In this document: one piece after another, positions 1 through 6,566 of the stretch
Layout of the letters: every line of letters begins with the position of its first letter
Numbering within the stretch: the first letter of the stretch is position 1
Source: an uncultured Cellvibrio sp.
Lineage (GTDB): Bacteria; Pseudomonadota; Gammaproteobacteria; Pseudomonadales; Cellvibrionaceae
NCBI GenBank assembly: GCA_946886255.1
Contig: CAMPIG010000099.1
Span: 1 to 12,047, forward strand
Length of the DNA stretch: 12,047 bases
Direction of reading: 5' to 3'
Translations under genes and position numbers: made by a program
Notes under the pieces: generated by a model
The model's database searches: none
Told to the model about the DNA's origin: nothing
Seen by the model: only the letters and a program-made list of their open reading frames with translations

Positions 1-1
1 G

Positions 2-793
2 GTTGAGATACTGGGGCTGGATATCGCGCCGAGTGCCGGTGATGACTTTGTTGTATTAGCCGACGAACGCAAGGCTCGTGAAGTGGCGGAGTTCCGTGCT
101 GAGAAAGAACGTAAAGATAAATTGGCCCGCCAACAGGCGTCCAAGCTGGAGAATATGTTTGCCGGGATGGACGCCGGTCAGAAGAAGACTTTATCTGTTG
201 TGGTCAAAGCCGATGTGCGTGGTTCGCTGGAGGCGATCCTCTCCTCCTTGGCGGAAATTGGCAATGAAGAAGTGCAAGTTAACGTGGTGTCCTCCGGTGT
301 TGGTGGTATTACGGAGAATGATGTAAATCTGGCGTTAACGGCTACGGCCATCATTGTTGGCTTCAACGTGCGGGCTGACGCCGCGACGCGTCGTATAGCC
401 GAAACCGAAGGTGTGGATATTCGTTACTACAGCATCATTTATCAGTTGCTGGACGAGATCAAAGCGGCCCTCAGCGGTATGCTTGATCCGGAGCGAGTCG
501 AGACCATCGTCGGTATTGCCAATGTTCGCGAAGTCTTTACCTCACCGAAATTCGGCCAAGTGGCTGGGTGTATGGTGGTGGAAGGTACCGTCTACCGCAG
601 CAAGCCCATCCGTGTGCTGCGCGACAATGTGGTGATCTTCGAAGGTGAGCTGGAGTCTCTGCGTCGCTTCAAAGATGACGTCAACGAAGTGCGTAACGGC
701 ATCGAATGTGGCATCGGCGTGAAGAACTACGACGTTAAGGTCGGCGATCAAATCGAGGTTTATGAAGTTAAAGAAGTGGCGCGTCAGCTGTAA
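2..793 (+). CDS. infB: Translation initiation factor IF-2, C-terminal part (5' end outside window)
   Basis: The reading frame is open from base 2 and ends in TAA at 791-793, giving the last 263 residues of IF-2, a GTPase that places initiator fMet-tRNA on the 30S subunit and promotes subunit joining. The GTP-binding G domain lies upstream of the window. What remains is the end of the beta-barrel domain following G, the linker helix rich in K/R/E, and the two C-terminal domains. Segments nearly identical to E. coli IF-2 are visible, such as [28 protein letters not shown], and the ending [13 protein letters not shown] stretch followed by [19 protein letters not shown]. The last domain (C2) is the part that recognises fMet-tRNA. 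A GTG at 83 is an internal Val codon, not the start. A strong terminator follows. Identification is secure; only the N-terminal extent is unknown. Confidence 0.97.
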   Translation, partial: VEILGLDIAPSAGDDFVVLADERKAREVAEFRAEKERKDKLARQQASKLENMFAGMDAGQKKTLSVVVKADVRGSLEAILSSLAEIGNEEVQVNVVSSGVGGITENDVNLALTATAIIVGFNVRADAATRRIAETEGVDIRYYSIIYQLLDEIKAALSGMLDPERVETIVGIANVREVFTSPKFGQVAGCMVVEGTVYRSKPIRVLRDNVVIFEGELESLRRFKDDVNEVRNGIECGIGVKNYDVKVGDQIEVYEVKEVARQL

Positions 794-811
794 TTGCTGA
801 TTGCCTGCATC

Positions 812-855
812 CGCCCCGAACAGCCAATCCGGTGTTCGGGGCGTTGTTATTTTTG
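812..855 (+). terminator. Rho-independent terminator after infB
   Basis: A perfect 11-bp stem (CGCCCCGAACA at 812-822 and its complement at 833-843) encloses a 10-base loop and is followed by TTGTTATTTTTG. It sits between infB and rbfA, which are usually read through, so it may be only partly effective and work as an attenuator within the operon. Confidence 0.8.
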
Positions 856-902
856 TCGGTCGCGCAATGGCGTTGGAATCGGCAAACGGAGGTTAAAAGG
901 CT

Positions 903-1319
903 ATGCCTAGAGAATTTACGCGCTCTGACCGAGTGTCAGACGCGATCCAGCGATTGTTAGGCCAATTAATTCCGCAGGAAATACGCGACCCCCGGATCGG
1001 GATGGTCAATATAAATGCGGTGACGGTCACCCGTGATATGGCATACGCCAAGGTTTACGTGACTTTTGTTGGCATGCAAGACGAAACTGCCAGCCAGGAA
1101 GCCGCTGCAGTACTAAACAAAGCATCAGGATTTCTGCGGACGTTTCTGGCTAAAGAACTGAGTATGCGCACGGTGCCTAAGCTGCAGTTTATTTATGATA
1201 AATCCGCTATTCGCGGGCAGGAGTTATCGTTTCTTATTGATCGCGCCATCGCCGAGGATCGCGAGCATCACCAGGATGATACACAGTCAGAAGACGACTC
1301 CGAGGTCGGGAACACGTAA
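903..1319 (+). CDS. rbfA: 30S ribosome-binding factor RbfA
   Basis: RbfA binds the immature 30S subunit near helix 1 of 16S rRNA, assists late maturation of the small subunit, and is needed for cold adaptation in E. coli. The 138-residue product is close to the usual size (E. coli 133). It starts with the family-typical stretch RVSDAIQRLL, followed by the KH-like fold with IRDPRIG and VTVTRDMAYAKVYVTF (about residues 10-60), and ends in an acidic, disordered-looking tail (DDTQSEDDSE). GGAGG at 888-892, ten bases before ATG, supports the start; a second purine run AAAAGG abuts it. The stop codon overlaps the truB start by one base, so the two are probably translationally coupled. Confidence 0.96.
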   Translation: MPREFTRSDRVSDAIQRLLGQLIPQEIRDPRIGMVNINAVTVTRDMAYAKVYVTFVGMQDETASQEAAAVLNKASGFLRTFLAKELSMRTVPKLQFIYDKSAIRGQELSFLIDRAIAEDREHHQDDTQSEDDSEVGNT

Positions 1320-2281
1320 TGGCACGCAGAAAAGGTCGTCCGGTGGACGGTGTATTGTTGTTGCACAAACCGGCTGGTATGACCTCCAATCGTGCGCTGC
1401 AAATTGCCAAACGCTTGTATTTTGCTGAGAAGGCGGGTCATACCGGCAGTCTTGATCCTTTGGCTACTGGCGTATTGCCGCTGTGTTTCGGAGAGGCGAC
1501 CAAATTTTCACAGTTTTTGCTGGACGCAGACAAAGGTTACCGCAGTACTTTTCGCTTGGGCATTCGTACAAACACCAGCGATGCTGACGGTGAGATTCTG
1601 GCGGAGTGTTCAACGGAAGGTGTCACCCGGTCCCAGGTTGAGCAGGCATTGACCGCCTTTGTTGGTGACATTCAGCAGGTGCCGTCAATGTACTCGGCGC
1701 TCAAGCATCAAGGGCAGCCACTCTACAAGATGGCGCGCCAGGGTGTGGAGATTGAGCGTCAACCGCGCCAGGTGACGATTTACACGCTGACATTGCTGGA
1801 TTTCAGATCCGGTCCGGCGGCAGAGGTTGATGTTGAAGTGCGCTGTAGCAAAGGGACTTACATCCGTTCCATTGCCGAAGATCTGGGTCTTGCTCTCGGG
1901 TGCGGTGCGCATGTTAAAACCCTGCATCGCTCGGCCGCCGGGGCGTTTGATGAAACGCGTACCCTGACGCTGGATGCGCTGGAGATGGCTGCTGAGCAGG
2001 GTGGTTACCCCGCGTTGGATGTTCTCCTGCTTCCGCCGGATTCGCCAGTGGCCAGTTTACCGGCCGTGGAATTGCCTGAACAAAGCGGTTTTTACTTCCG
2101 CCAGGGCAATCCGGTGATGGATCCGCAGGTCTATCGCGTAGGTGATCAAGGTGATATCGTACGCGTCTTTTTATCTGCTTCAGCAGAGCAGCCGGCCCGG
2201 TTTTTGGGGCTTGGCGAATTGACGGAAGACGGTCGCGTAGCGCCGAAACGTATTATTGCCAACCGTTCAGCATCGGTCTGA
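1319..2281 (+). CDS. truB: tRNA pseudouridine(55) synthase TruB
   Basis: TruB converts U55 in the T-loop of elongator tRNAs to pseudouridine and also acts as a tRNA-folding chaperone. The 320-residue product is close to E. coli TruB (314). The catalytic motif GHTGSLDPLATG is at residues 40-51, with the nucleophilic Asp at position 46. Other family marks are LLLHKPAGMTSN (residues 13-24), the YSALKHQGQPLYKMARQG stretch around 125-145 and the RCSKGTYIRSIAEDLG motif near 175-190. The C-terminal 70 residues form the PUA-like domain, ending in LGLGE and APKRII. The ATG at 1319 shares its A with the TAA of rbfA. GAGG at 1302-1305 is too far away for an ideal ribosome binding site, so coupling to rbfA translation is likely. 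Confidence 0.97.
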   Translation: MARRKGRPVDGVLLLHKPAGMTSNRALQIAKRLYFAEKAGHTGSLDPLATGVLPLCFGEATKFSQFLLDADKGYRSTFRLGIRTNTSDADGEILAECSTEGVTRSQVEQALTAFVGDIQQVPSMYSALKHQGQPLYKMARQGVEIERQPRQVTIYTLTLLDFRSGPAAEVDVEVRCSKGTYIRSIAEDLGLALGCGAHVKTLHRSAAGAFDETRTLTLDALEMAAEQGGYPALDVLLLPPDSPVASLPAVELPEQSGFYFRQGNPVMDPQVYRVGDQGDIVRVFLSASAEQPARFLGLGELTEDGRVAPKRIIANRSASV

Positions 2282-2333
2282 TGCGGATTGGCGTGAAATT
2301 TGTCATGGCGATTTTCGTCAGGACAAAACCAGC

Positions 2334-2363
2334 GGCATCGGGATGAGTCTCATCCTTGTTGCC
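2334..2363 (+). promoter_or_regulatory. Inverted repeat / hairpin in the truB-rpsO gap
   Basis: GGATGAGTCTCATCC at 2341-2355 is a perfect 7-bp inverted repeat around one base. It is flanked by a second complementary pair, GGCA (2334-2337) and TGCC (2360-2363). As RNA it could form a two-part stem with an internal loop. It has no T-tract, so it is not a standard terminator. It lies about 80-100 bases before rpsO and could be a leader structure, an RNase III site or a protein operator. Function is unproven. Confidence 0.4.
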
Positions 2364-2432
2364 ATAGCCCACCTGTAAATATGCACGGGTGCGGCTGTAA
2401 TATCTGTCGCATATTAATTTGAGGAAAATATC

Positions 2433-2702
2433 ATGGCACTGAGTGCTGTTGAAAAAGCTGCTGTAGTAAAAGAGTATCAACAAGCTGAAGGTGATACCGG
2501 TTCACCGGAAGTGCAAGTAGCGCTGTTGACGGTCAACATCAACAAGCTGCAAGACCACTTTGCTGGTCACAAGCACGATCACCATTCCCGTCGTGGATTG
2601 ATCCGCATGGTTAACCAACGTCGTAAATTGTTGGATTACCTGAAGAGCAAAAATACTGATCGTTACTCAGCACTGATTCAAAAATTGGGTCTGCGCCGTT
2701 AA
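2433..2702 (+). CDS. rpsO: 30S ribosomal protein S15
   Basis: S15 is a primary 16S rRNA-binding protein of the central domain of the 30S subunit and takes part in the B4 bridge to the 50S. The product is 89 residues, exactly the usual bacterial length. It carries the family-defining [12 protein letters not shown] stretch (about residues 22-33), the [19 protein letters not shown] core that contacts rRNA (about residues 46-65) and the LGLRR end. GAGG at 2421-2424 lies eight bases before the ATG. In E. coli S15 represses its own translation through a leader structure; the 151-base leader here could do something similar, but I cannot identify that structure. A strong terminator follows directly. 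Confidence 0.98.
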   Translation: MALSAVEKAAVVKEYQQAEGDTGSPEVQVALLTVNINKLQDHFAGHKHDHHSRRGLIRMVNQRRKLLDYLKSKNTDRYSALIQKLGLRR

Positions 2703-2711
2703 GTTTGTCCC

Positions 2712-2745
2712 GTGCCCGCCTCGTGCGGGCACTTTTTTATTTTTT
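2712..2745 (+). terminator. Rho-independent terminator after rpsO
   Basis: The 8-bp G+C-rich stem GTGCCCGC / GCGGGCAC (2712-2719 and 2725-2732) has a five-base loop and runs straight into a long T-rich tract. It lies 10 bases after the rpsO stop. Some read-through to pnp is likely, as in E. coli, where rpsO and pnp are partly co-transcribed. Confidence 0.9.
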
Positions 2746-2798
2746 TATTCAGTTCGCAGGACGCGGCGACAGCGGTATCCGGGTTTAGAAATATCGCG

Positions 2799-2892
2799 TT
2801 GGCAAGGAGCAATGACATTACTGTGTATTTTTTAAAAGACATGTTTTTATTACAGGCGCGTGAAAAGTTAACGCAAAAGAAAGGATAGAAGA
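2799..2892 (+). promoter_or_regulatory. pnp leader with weak promoter candidate
   Basis: The 190-base gap between rpsO and pnp holds TTGGCA at 2799-2804, a fair -35 element, followed 17 bases later by TGTGTA, a poor -10, within an A+T-rich stretch up to about 2850. Upstream, ACGCG (2761-2765) and CGCGT (2795-2799) could pair as a weak stem. The ribosome binding site AAGGA at 2881-2885 lies seven bases before the GTG start of pnp and is good. In E. coli the pnp leader is an RNase III-processed hairpin that mediates autocontrol; no long perfect hairpin is evident here. Only the ribosome binding site is well supported. Confidence 0.3.
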
Positions 2893-5019
2893 GTGAATCC
2901 GATTATTAAAAAATTCCAATACGGCAATCAAACTGTCACCCTGGAAACTGGCCGCATAGCGCGCCAGGCTACCGGTGCGGTAGTGGTTACCATGGGAGAA
3001 ACTGCCGTTTTATGTACCGTTGTGGGCGCGAAAGAGGCATCGCCCGGGCAGGATTTCTTCCCGTTATCTGTACACTATATTGAAAAAGCCTACGCTGCCG
3101 GCAAAATCCCTGGCGGCTTCTTCAAGCGTGAAGGTCGTCCATCCGAGAAAGAAACCCTGACCTCACGTTTGATTGATCGTCCTATTCGTCCGCTGTTCCC
3201 TGAAGGTTTCCTTAACGAAGTACAAGTGGTTTGTACTGTTCTGTCGACTGACAAAGTGAACGACCCGGACATCGCTGCCATGATCGGCACGTCTGCGGCG
3301 CTGTCCATTTCGGGCATTCCGTTTAATGGTCCTATCGGCGGCGCGCGCGTGGGCTATACCACGGAACAAGGCTATCTGCTCAACCCAAGTTACAAGGAAC
3401 TGGCCTCATCCGAATTGGACATGGTTGTTGCCGGTACCAAAGACGCGGTGTTGATGGTGGAGTCTGAAGCAAAAGAATTGCCGGAAGACATCATGCTCGG
3501 TGCGGTGCTTTATGCGCACCAGGAGATGCAAGTGGTGATTCAGGCGTGTGTCGAGCTGGCACGTGATGCGGGCAAGGCGCGTTGGGATTGGCAAGCACCG
3601 GTTGTGAATGCTGATTTGAAAGCGGCGGTAGAAAAGCATTTTGCTGACTCCATCGGTGTTGCTTACCGCATCACTGACAAAGCCAAGCGTTACGATCGTT
3701 TGTCAGAGCTGCGCACCCAGGCCGTTGCAGAACTGGTGAATGAAGAAGCCGGTGTTTCGGCTGATGATGTCAAGGATATGTTCGGTCGCGTAGAGTCGAA
3801 TATTGTGCGCTCGCGCATCGTTGCCGGCGAGCCGCGCATCGACGGCCGCGATAATAAAACGGTTCGTGCGATTGAAGTTGAAGTCGGTGTATTACCACGT
3901 GTTCACGGCTCTGCGTTGTTCACCCGCGGTGAGACTCAGGCATTGGTTGTTGCGACCTTAGGTAATGCGCGCGATGTACAAATCATTGATGCACTGGAAG
4001 GTGAGCGTAAAGATCCCTTCATGTTGCACTACAACTTCCCCCCCTATTCTGTGGGTGAGTGCGGCCGTATGGGTTCTACCGGTCGTCGCGAGATTGGCCA
4101 CGGTCGCCTGGCGCGTCGCGGTGTGGCTGCCATGCTGCCGGATCAAGCGAGCTTCCCTTACACCCTGCGTGTCGTGAGCGAAATTACCGAGTCTAACGGT
4201 TCCAGCTCTATGGCTTCCGTGTGTGGCTCAAGCCTGGCGTTGATGGATGCCGGTGTGCCATTGAAAGCACCGGTTGCTGGTATTGCCATGGGCCTTGTGA
4301 AAGAAGAAAACGGTTTTGCCGTATTGACCGATATCCTGGGTGACGAAGATCATCTGGGCGATATGGACTTTAAAGTGGCCGGTACCACCAGCGGTGTGAC
4401 GGCGTTACAGATGGACATCAAGATCGAAGGCATTACCGAAGAGATCATGGAGATTGCGCTGGAGCAAGCTCTGCACGCACGTCTGCATATCCTCGCAGAG
4501 ATGAACAAAGTCCTCTCCAAAGCGCGTTCTACTATCAGCGATACCGCGCCGCGCTTTGAAACCATCAAGGTTCATCCGGACAAGATCCGCGACATCATCG
4601 GTAAGGGCGGCGCTACTATCCGCGCAATCACCGAAGAAACCGGTTCATCCATTGATATTGATGACGATGGCACTGTGAAGATTTATGCCGACAATGGTGA
4701 CAATCTGAAAGCGGCAATTCTGCGTATCGAAAGTATCGTGGCTGAAGCAGAAATCGGTGCTATCTATGAAGGTACCGTCGTGCGTATTGTAGATTTCGGT
4801 GCATTCATCAACTTCCTGCCGGGCAAAGACGGTCTGGTGCACATCTCACAAATCGCTGACGAACGTGTTAACAACGTCAGTGACTACCTGAAAGAAGGTC
4901 AGGTCGTTAAGGTGAAATGTCTGGATGTGGATCAGCGCGGTCGTATCAAGCTTTCGATCAAGGAAGCCTTGGCTGAAGAGAATGGTTCCGCATCAAGTGT
5001 TGAAGAAGCCGCTGAGTAA
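2893..5019 (+). CDS. pnp: Polyribonucleotide nucleotidyltransferase (PNPase)
   Basis: PNPase is a trimeric 3'-5' exoribonuclease that phosphorolyses RNA to nucleoside diphosphates and can add tails in reverse; it forms part of the RNA degradosome. The 708-residue product is full length. Domains in order are the first RNase PH-like domain (about 10-145), a helical linker (about 150-240), the second, catalytic RNase PH-like domain (about 310-545), a KH domain with the GKGG loop at 570-573, and an S1 domain at about 622-691 ([22 protein letters not shown]). The catalytic residues D486, D492 and K494 are present in [12 protein letters not shown] and fall at the same numbers as in E. coli. The [12 protein letters not shown] motif of the first core is also intact. 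The start is GTG with AAGGA seven bases upstream. The C-terminus is a short acidic tail. Confidence 0.98.
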   Translation: MNPIIKKFQYGNQTVTLETGRIARQATGAVVVTMGETAVLCTVVGAKEASPGQDFFPLSVHYIEKAYAAGKIPGGFFKREGRPSEKETLTSRLIDRPIRPLFPEGFLNEVQVVCTVLSTDKVNDPDIAAMIGTSAALSISGIPFNGPIGGARVGYTTEQGYLLNPSYKELASSELDMVVAGTKDAVLMVESEAKELPEDIMLGAVLYAHQEMQVVIQACVELARDAGKARWDWQAPVVNADLKAAVEKHFADSIGVAYRITDKAKRYDRLSELRTQAVAELVNEEAGVSADDVKDMFGRVESNIVRSRIVAGEPRIDGRDNKTVRAIEVEVGVLPRVHGSALFTRGETQALVVATLGNARDVQIIDALEGERKDPFMLHYNFPPYSVGECGRMGSTGRREIGHGRLARRGVAAMLPDQASFPYTLRVVSEITESNGSSSMASVCGSSLALMDAGVPLKAPVAGIAMGLVKEENGFAVLTDILGDEDHLGDMDFKVAGTTSGVTALQMDIKIEGITEEIMEIALEQALHARLHILAEMNKVLSKARSTISDTAPRFETIKVHPDKIRDIIGKGGATIRAITEETGSSIDIDDDGTVKIYADNGDNLKAAILRIESIVAEAEIGAIYEGTVVRIVDFGAFINFLPGKDGLVHISQIADERVNNVSDYLKEGQVVKVKCLDVDQRGRIKLSIKEALAEENGSASSVEEAAE

Positions 5020-5036
5020 TTAAAGCTGCTTTGCAA

Positions 5037-5078
5037 CACACATAAAAACGCCCGCTTTTGCGGGCTTTTTTATGTGTG
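5037..5078. terminator. Bidirectional terminator between pnp and chrR
   Basis: GCCCGC-TTTT-GCGGGC (5050-5065) forms the core. It is extended by CACACATAAAAA (5037-5048) pairing with its complement at 5067-5078, leaving a single mismatch. On + it ends in TTTTTT after pnp. On - the same hairpin gives a T-tract after the convergent anti-sigma gene, whose stop is 18 bases away. Confidence 0.92.
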
Positions 5079-5095
5079 AGCTGACGTAACGCGTT

Positions 5096-5776
5096 TTAAT
5101 GCCATGCCATAAACGGATTAAAAATGCGTTGCCAACCGGTAAACCGTATCGGCGCATCCAGCACCGTCAGACAAATGCAATCTTCATTTTGCAGTGCGGT
5201 TGGGCTGTGTTTGTGACTGCCGTCGCGTGCAATAAAATCACCCGCATGATAAACCCCCAATTCATCAGAAAAACCGCCATGTAATATCACGGTTAGCTCA
5301 TGGCCTTTGTGCGTATGCACCGGCACTTTTGCGCCGGCTGAAATCTTCTGCAAGGCGATTTGAAAGCCACTCACGTTAATGATGCTGGTCAAATCATATT
5401 TGCTGATCTCCCGTGTCTGTTGTTGCCAGGGCAAGTTTTGCAGCGGGGCAGGTAAATAGGACAGCAGTGGATTGGTGATGTCTTTTTTTAGTACTGATCG
5501 CGTTTCTGTCGCAAGGTTTTCGGAGATTACTGTGTCAGTGTTTCTTTTATCATCGCTTTCCAGTTTTACCATCAACTGATCAAAAGCATCATCATCCAAA
5601 CTGGCCGGTTTGGTGTTTTCCAACAGCACACCGCCGATGCTGTTCAATTTTTTTAACTGATTGCGGCAGTGGCTGCAAAAGCACAAGTGGACCGATACGG
5701 CCAACGCGTAGGGTAGCGATAAACTACCGGCTGCATAATCCAGTAGAACCATATCGTCGGGATGATGCGTGCTCAT
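5096..5776 (-). CDS. chrR: ChrR-like zinc anti-sigma factor with C-terminal cupin
   Basis: This 226-residue protein probably holds the adjacent ECF sigma factor inactive in the cytoplasm until a stress signal arrives. The N-terminal ZAS domain (about 1-90) has HxxxCxxC as H30, C34 and C37, plus H4/H5 near the N-terminus, the equivalent of the fourth zinc ligand. The C-terminal cupin domain (about 120-215) has H154, H156, E160 and H190. The offsets (+2, +6, +36) equal those of H141, H143, E147 and H177 of Rhodobacter sphaeroides ChrR, from memory of that protein. In ChrR the cupin domain is needed for the response to singlet oxygen. No membrane segment is visible. The ATG overlaps the sigma stop as ATGA, so the two are co-translated. 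The actual signal here is inferred from the family and is not proven. Confidence 0.9.
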   Translation of the reverse strand: MSTHHPDDMVLLDYAAGSLSLPYALAVSVHLCFCSHCRNQLKKLNSIGGVLLENTKPASLDDDAFDQLMVKLESDDKRNTDTVISENLATETRSVLKKDITNPLLSYLPAPLQNLPWQQQTREISKYDLTSIINVSGFQIALQKISAGAKVPVHTHKGHELTVILHGGFSDELGVYHAGDFIARDGSHKHSPTALQNEDCICLTVLDAPIRFTGWQRIFNPFMAWH

Positions 5777-6378
5777 AACTCTGTTGCCTCTAACATAACG
5801 CGTAATTTTTTCAGCGAAAGGCGCAAACGACCTTTCAGTGTTCCCAGAGGAATATTCAGTTCTTCCGCCACCTCCTGATGGGTTTTTCCTTCGTAGTAAA
5901 CTTTGCGCACCGCGATCATTTGTTCTTCCGGCAAGGTATTGATAGATTCACGAATACATTTTTCCGTTGATGCATTTTGAATGGAGCGCACCGTGGTGTC
6001 TTCCATCGGAATCTGCCACAGCTCTTCCGTCTCGATGACAACTTCCGCTTTGGTACGGTTCATCTTGCGCAGCAGATCAATGCGCTGGTTGCGCGAGATG
6101 GTGAAGATCCAGGTGGATACTGAAGCGAGAGATTCGCTGTACTTATCGGCATTGCGCCAGACATTGGTCATGACTTCCTGCACTAATACTTCGGCGTGCT
6201 GACCAAATCCCTGATTGATGGCATAGGCCTTGATGCGCGGGGCAAAATAATTGTAAACCTTCCGAAAGGCATCCTTGTCCCCGTGTTGCGCGACGCGGGT
6301 GAGCAGGGCAGGCCAATCATGATTATCAGCCTTGATTGCGTTCCTCTCGTTCATTGGCTTTGCCTTGGTGGGTAACAT
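5773..6378 (-). CDS. rpoE: ECF RNA polymerase sigma factor, RpoE/ChrR (ECF11-like) type
   Basis: This is a 201-residue group 4 sigma factor that directs RNA polymerase to stress genes. Region 2 spans about residues 35-105, with VQEVMTNVWRNADKY and STWIFTISRNQRIDLLRK, the latter being the highly conserved -10 recognition helix. Region 4 spans about residues 143-195, with LPEEQ, YYEGKTHQEVAEELNIPLGT and LKGRLRLSLKKLR, a typical helix-turn-helix for the -35 element. The usual AED(L)VQEV acidic residue is Val63 here (AEVLVQEV), a small deviation. The start at 6378 is supported by GAGG (complement of 6385-6388) six bases upstream; a later in-frame Met9 has no comparable site. The overlapping partner gene encodes a ChrR-like anti-sigma factor, which identifies the subgroup. 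Autoregulation is suggested by a matching upstream promoter. It should not be confused with the envelope-stress RpoE that pairs with RseA. Confidence 0.92.
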   Translation of the reverse strand: MLPTKAKPMNERNAIKADNHDWPALLTRVAQHGDKDAFRKVYNYFAPRIKAYAINQGFGQHAEVLVQEVMTNVWRNADKYSESLASVSTWIFTISRNQRIDLLRKMNRTKAEVVIETEELWQIPMEDTTVRSIQNASTEKCIRESINTLPEEQMIAVRKVYYEGKTHQEVAEELNIPLGTLKGRLRLSLKKLRVMLEATEL

Positions 6379-6443
6379 GCAATGCCTCGATTATCGCTGA
6401 TTGGTTAGAGTTAAACACCCGATACGGTGAAGAAATAGCTCAG

Positions 6444-6473
6444 TTATTACGCTCCGCCTTTCAGAACAGATCA
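6444..6473 (-). promoter_or_regulatory. Candidate ECF11-type autoregulatory promoter of the rpoE-chrR operon
   Basis: Read on the minus strand there is TGATCT (complement of 6468-6473), an 18-base spacer, and TAATAA (complement of 6444-6449). The known R. sphaeroides RpoE promoter type has a TGATCC-like -35 and a TAAGA-like -10 at similar spacing. Transcription would begin near 6437, giving a leader of about 60 bases before the sigma start at 6378. It is the only such pair I found at this position. Confidence 0.6.
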
Positions 6474-6562
6474 ATCAGCTGCCACCAAAAATCTCTACTA
6501 CAGGTGTTTACACCGCTCCAATGACAGCGGGTACCTATACCGTTGTCGCCACCACCGGAAAA
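6470..6562 (+). pseudogene. Remnant of a bacterial Ig-like (Big) domain, out of frame with the following gene
   Basis: The frame starting at 6470 encodes KISTTG followed by VYTAPMTAGTYTVVAT, which matches the C-terminal beta-strands typical of bacterial Ig-like domains (pattern G-x-YTAP-x-x-AGTYTV-x-AT). Upstream this frame is closed by TGA at 6428-6430, so only about 25-30 recognisable residues remain, too few for a domain. It reaches the DUF4397 coding part one frame off. Removing one A from the AAAA run at 6559-6562 would join them as ATT-G-NAMVRIFHAS. It is probably the broken 5' part of the neighbouring gene. Confidence 0.5.
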
Positions 6563-6566
6563 CGCC

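Noticed and set aside
83..85. GTG as a possible start of a separate gene
   Set aside because: The frame is open and IF-2-like back to base 2, so this is an internal Val codon of infB.
2356..2403. Sigma-70 promoter for rpsO (TTGTTG or TTGCCA with TAAATA or TAATAT)
   Set aside because: No combination gives a 16-18 base spacer with good boxes. A promoter is expected here but cannot be placed.
6543..6545. TTG as start of the DUF4397 gene
   Set aside because: There is no ribosome binding site, and the extra residues (SPPPENA) are not family sequence. ATG 6567 is only slightly better, which is why truncation is suspected.
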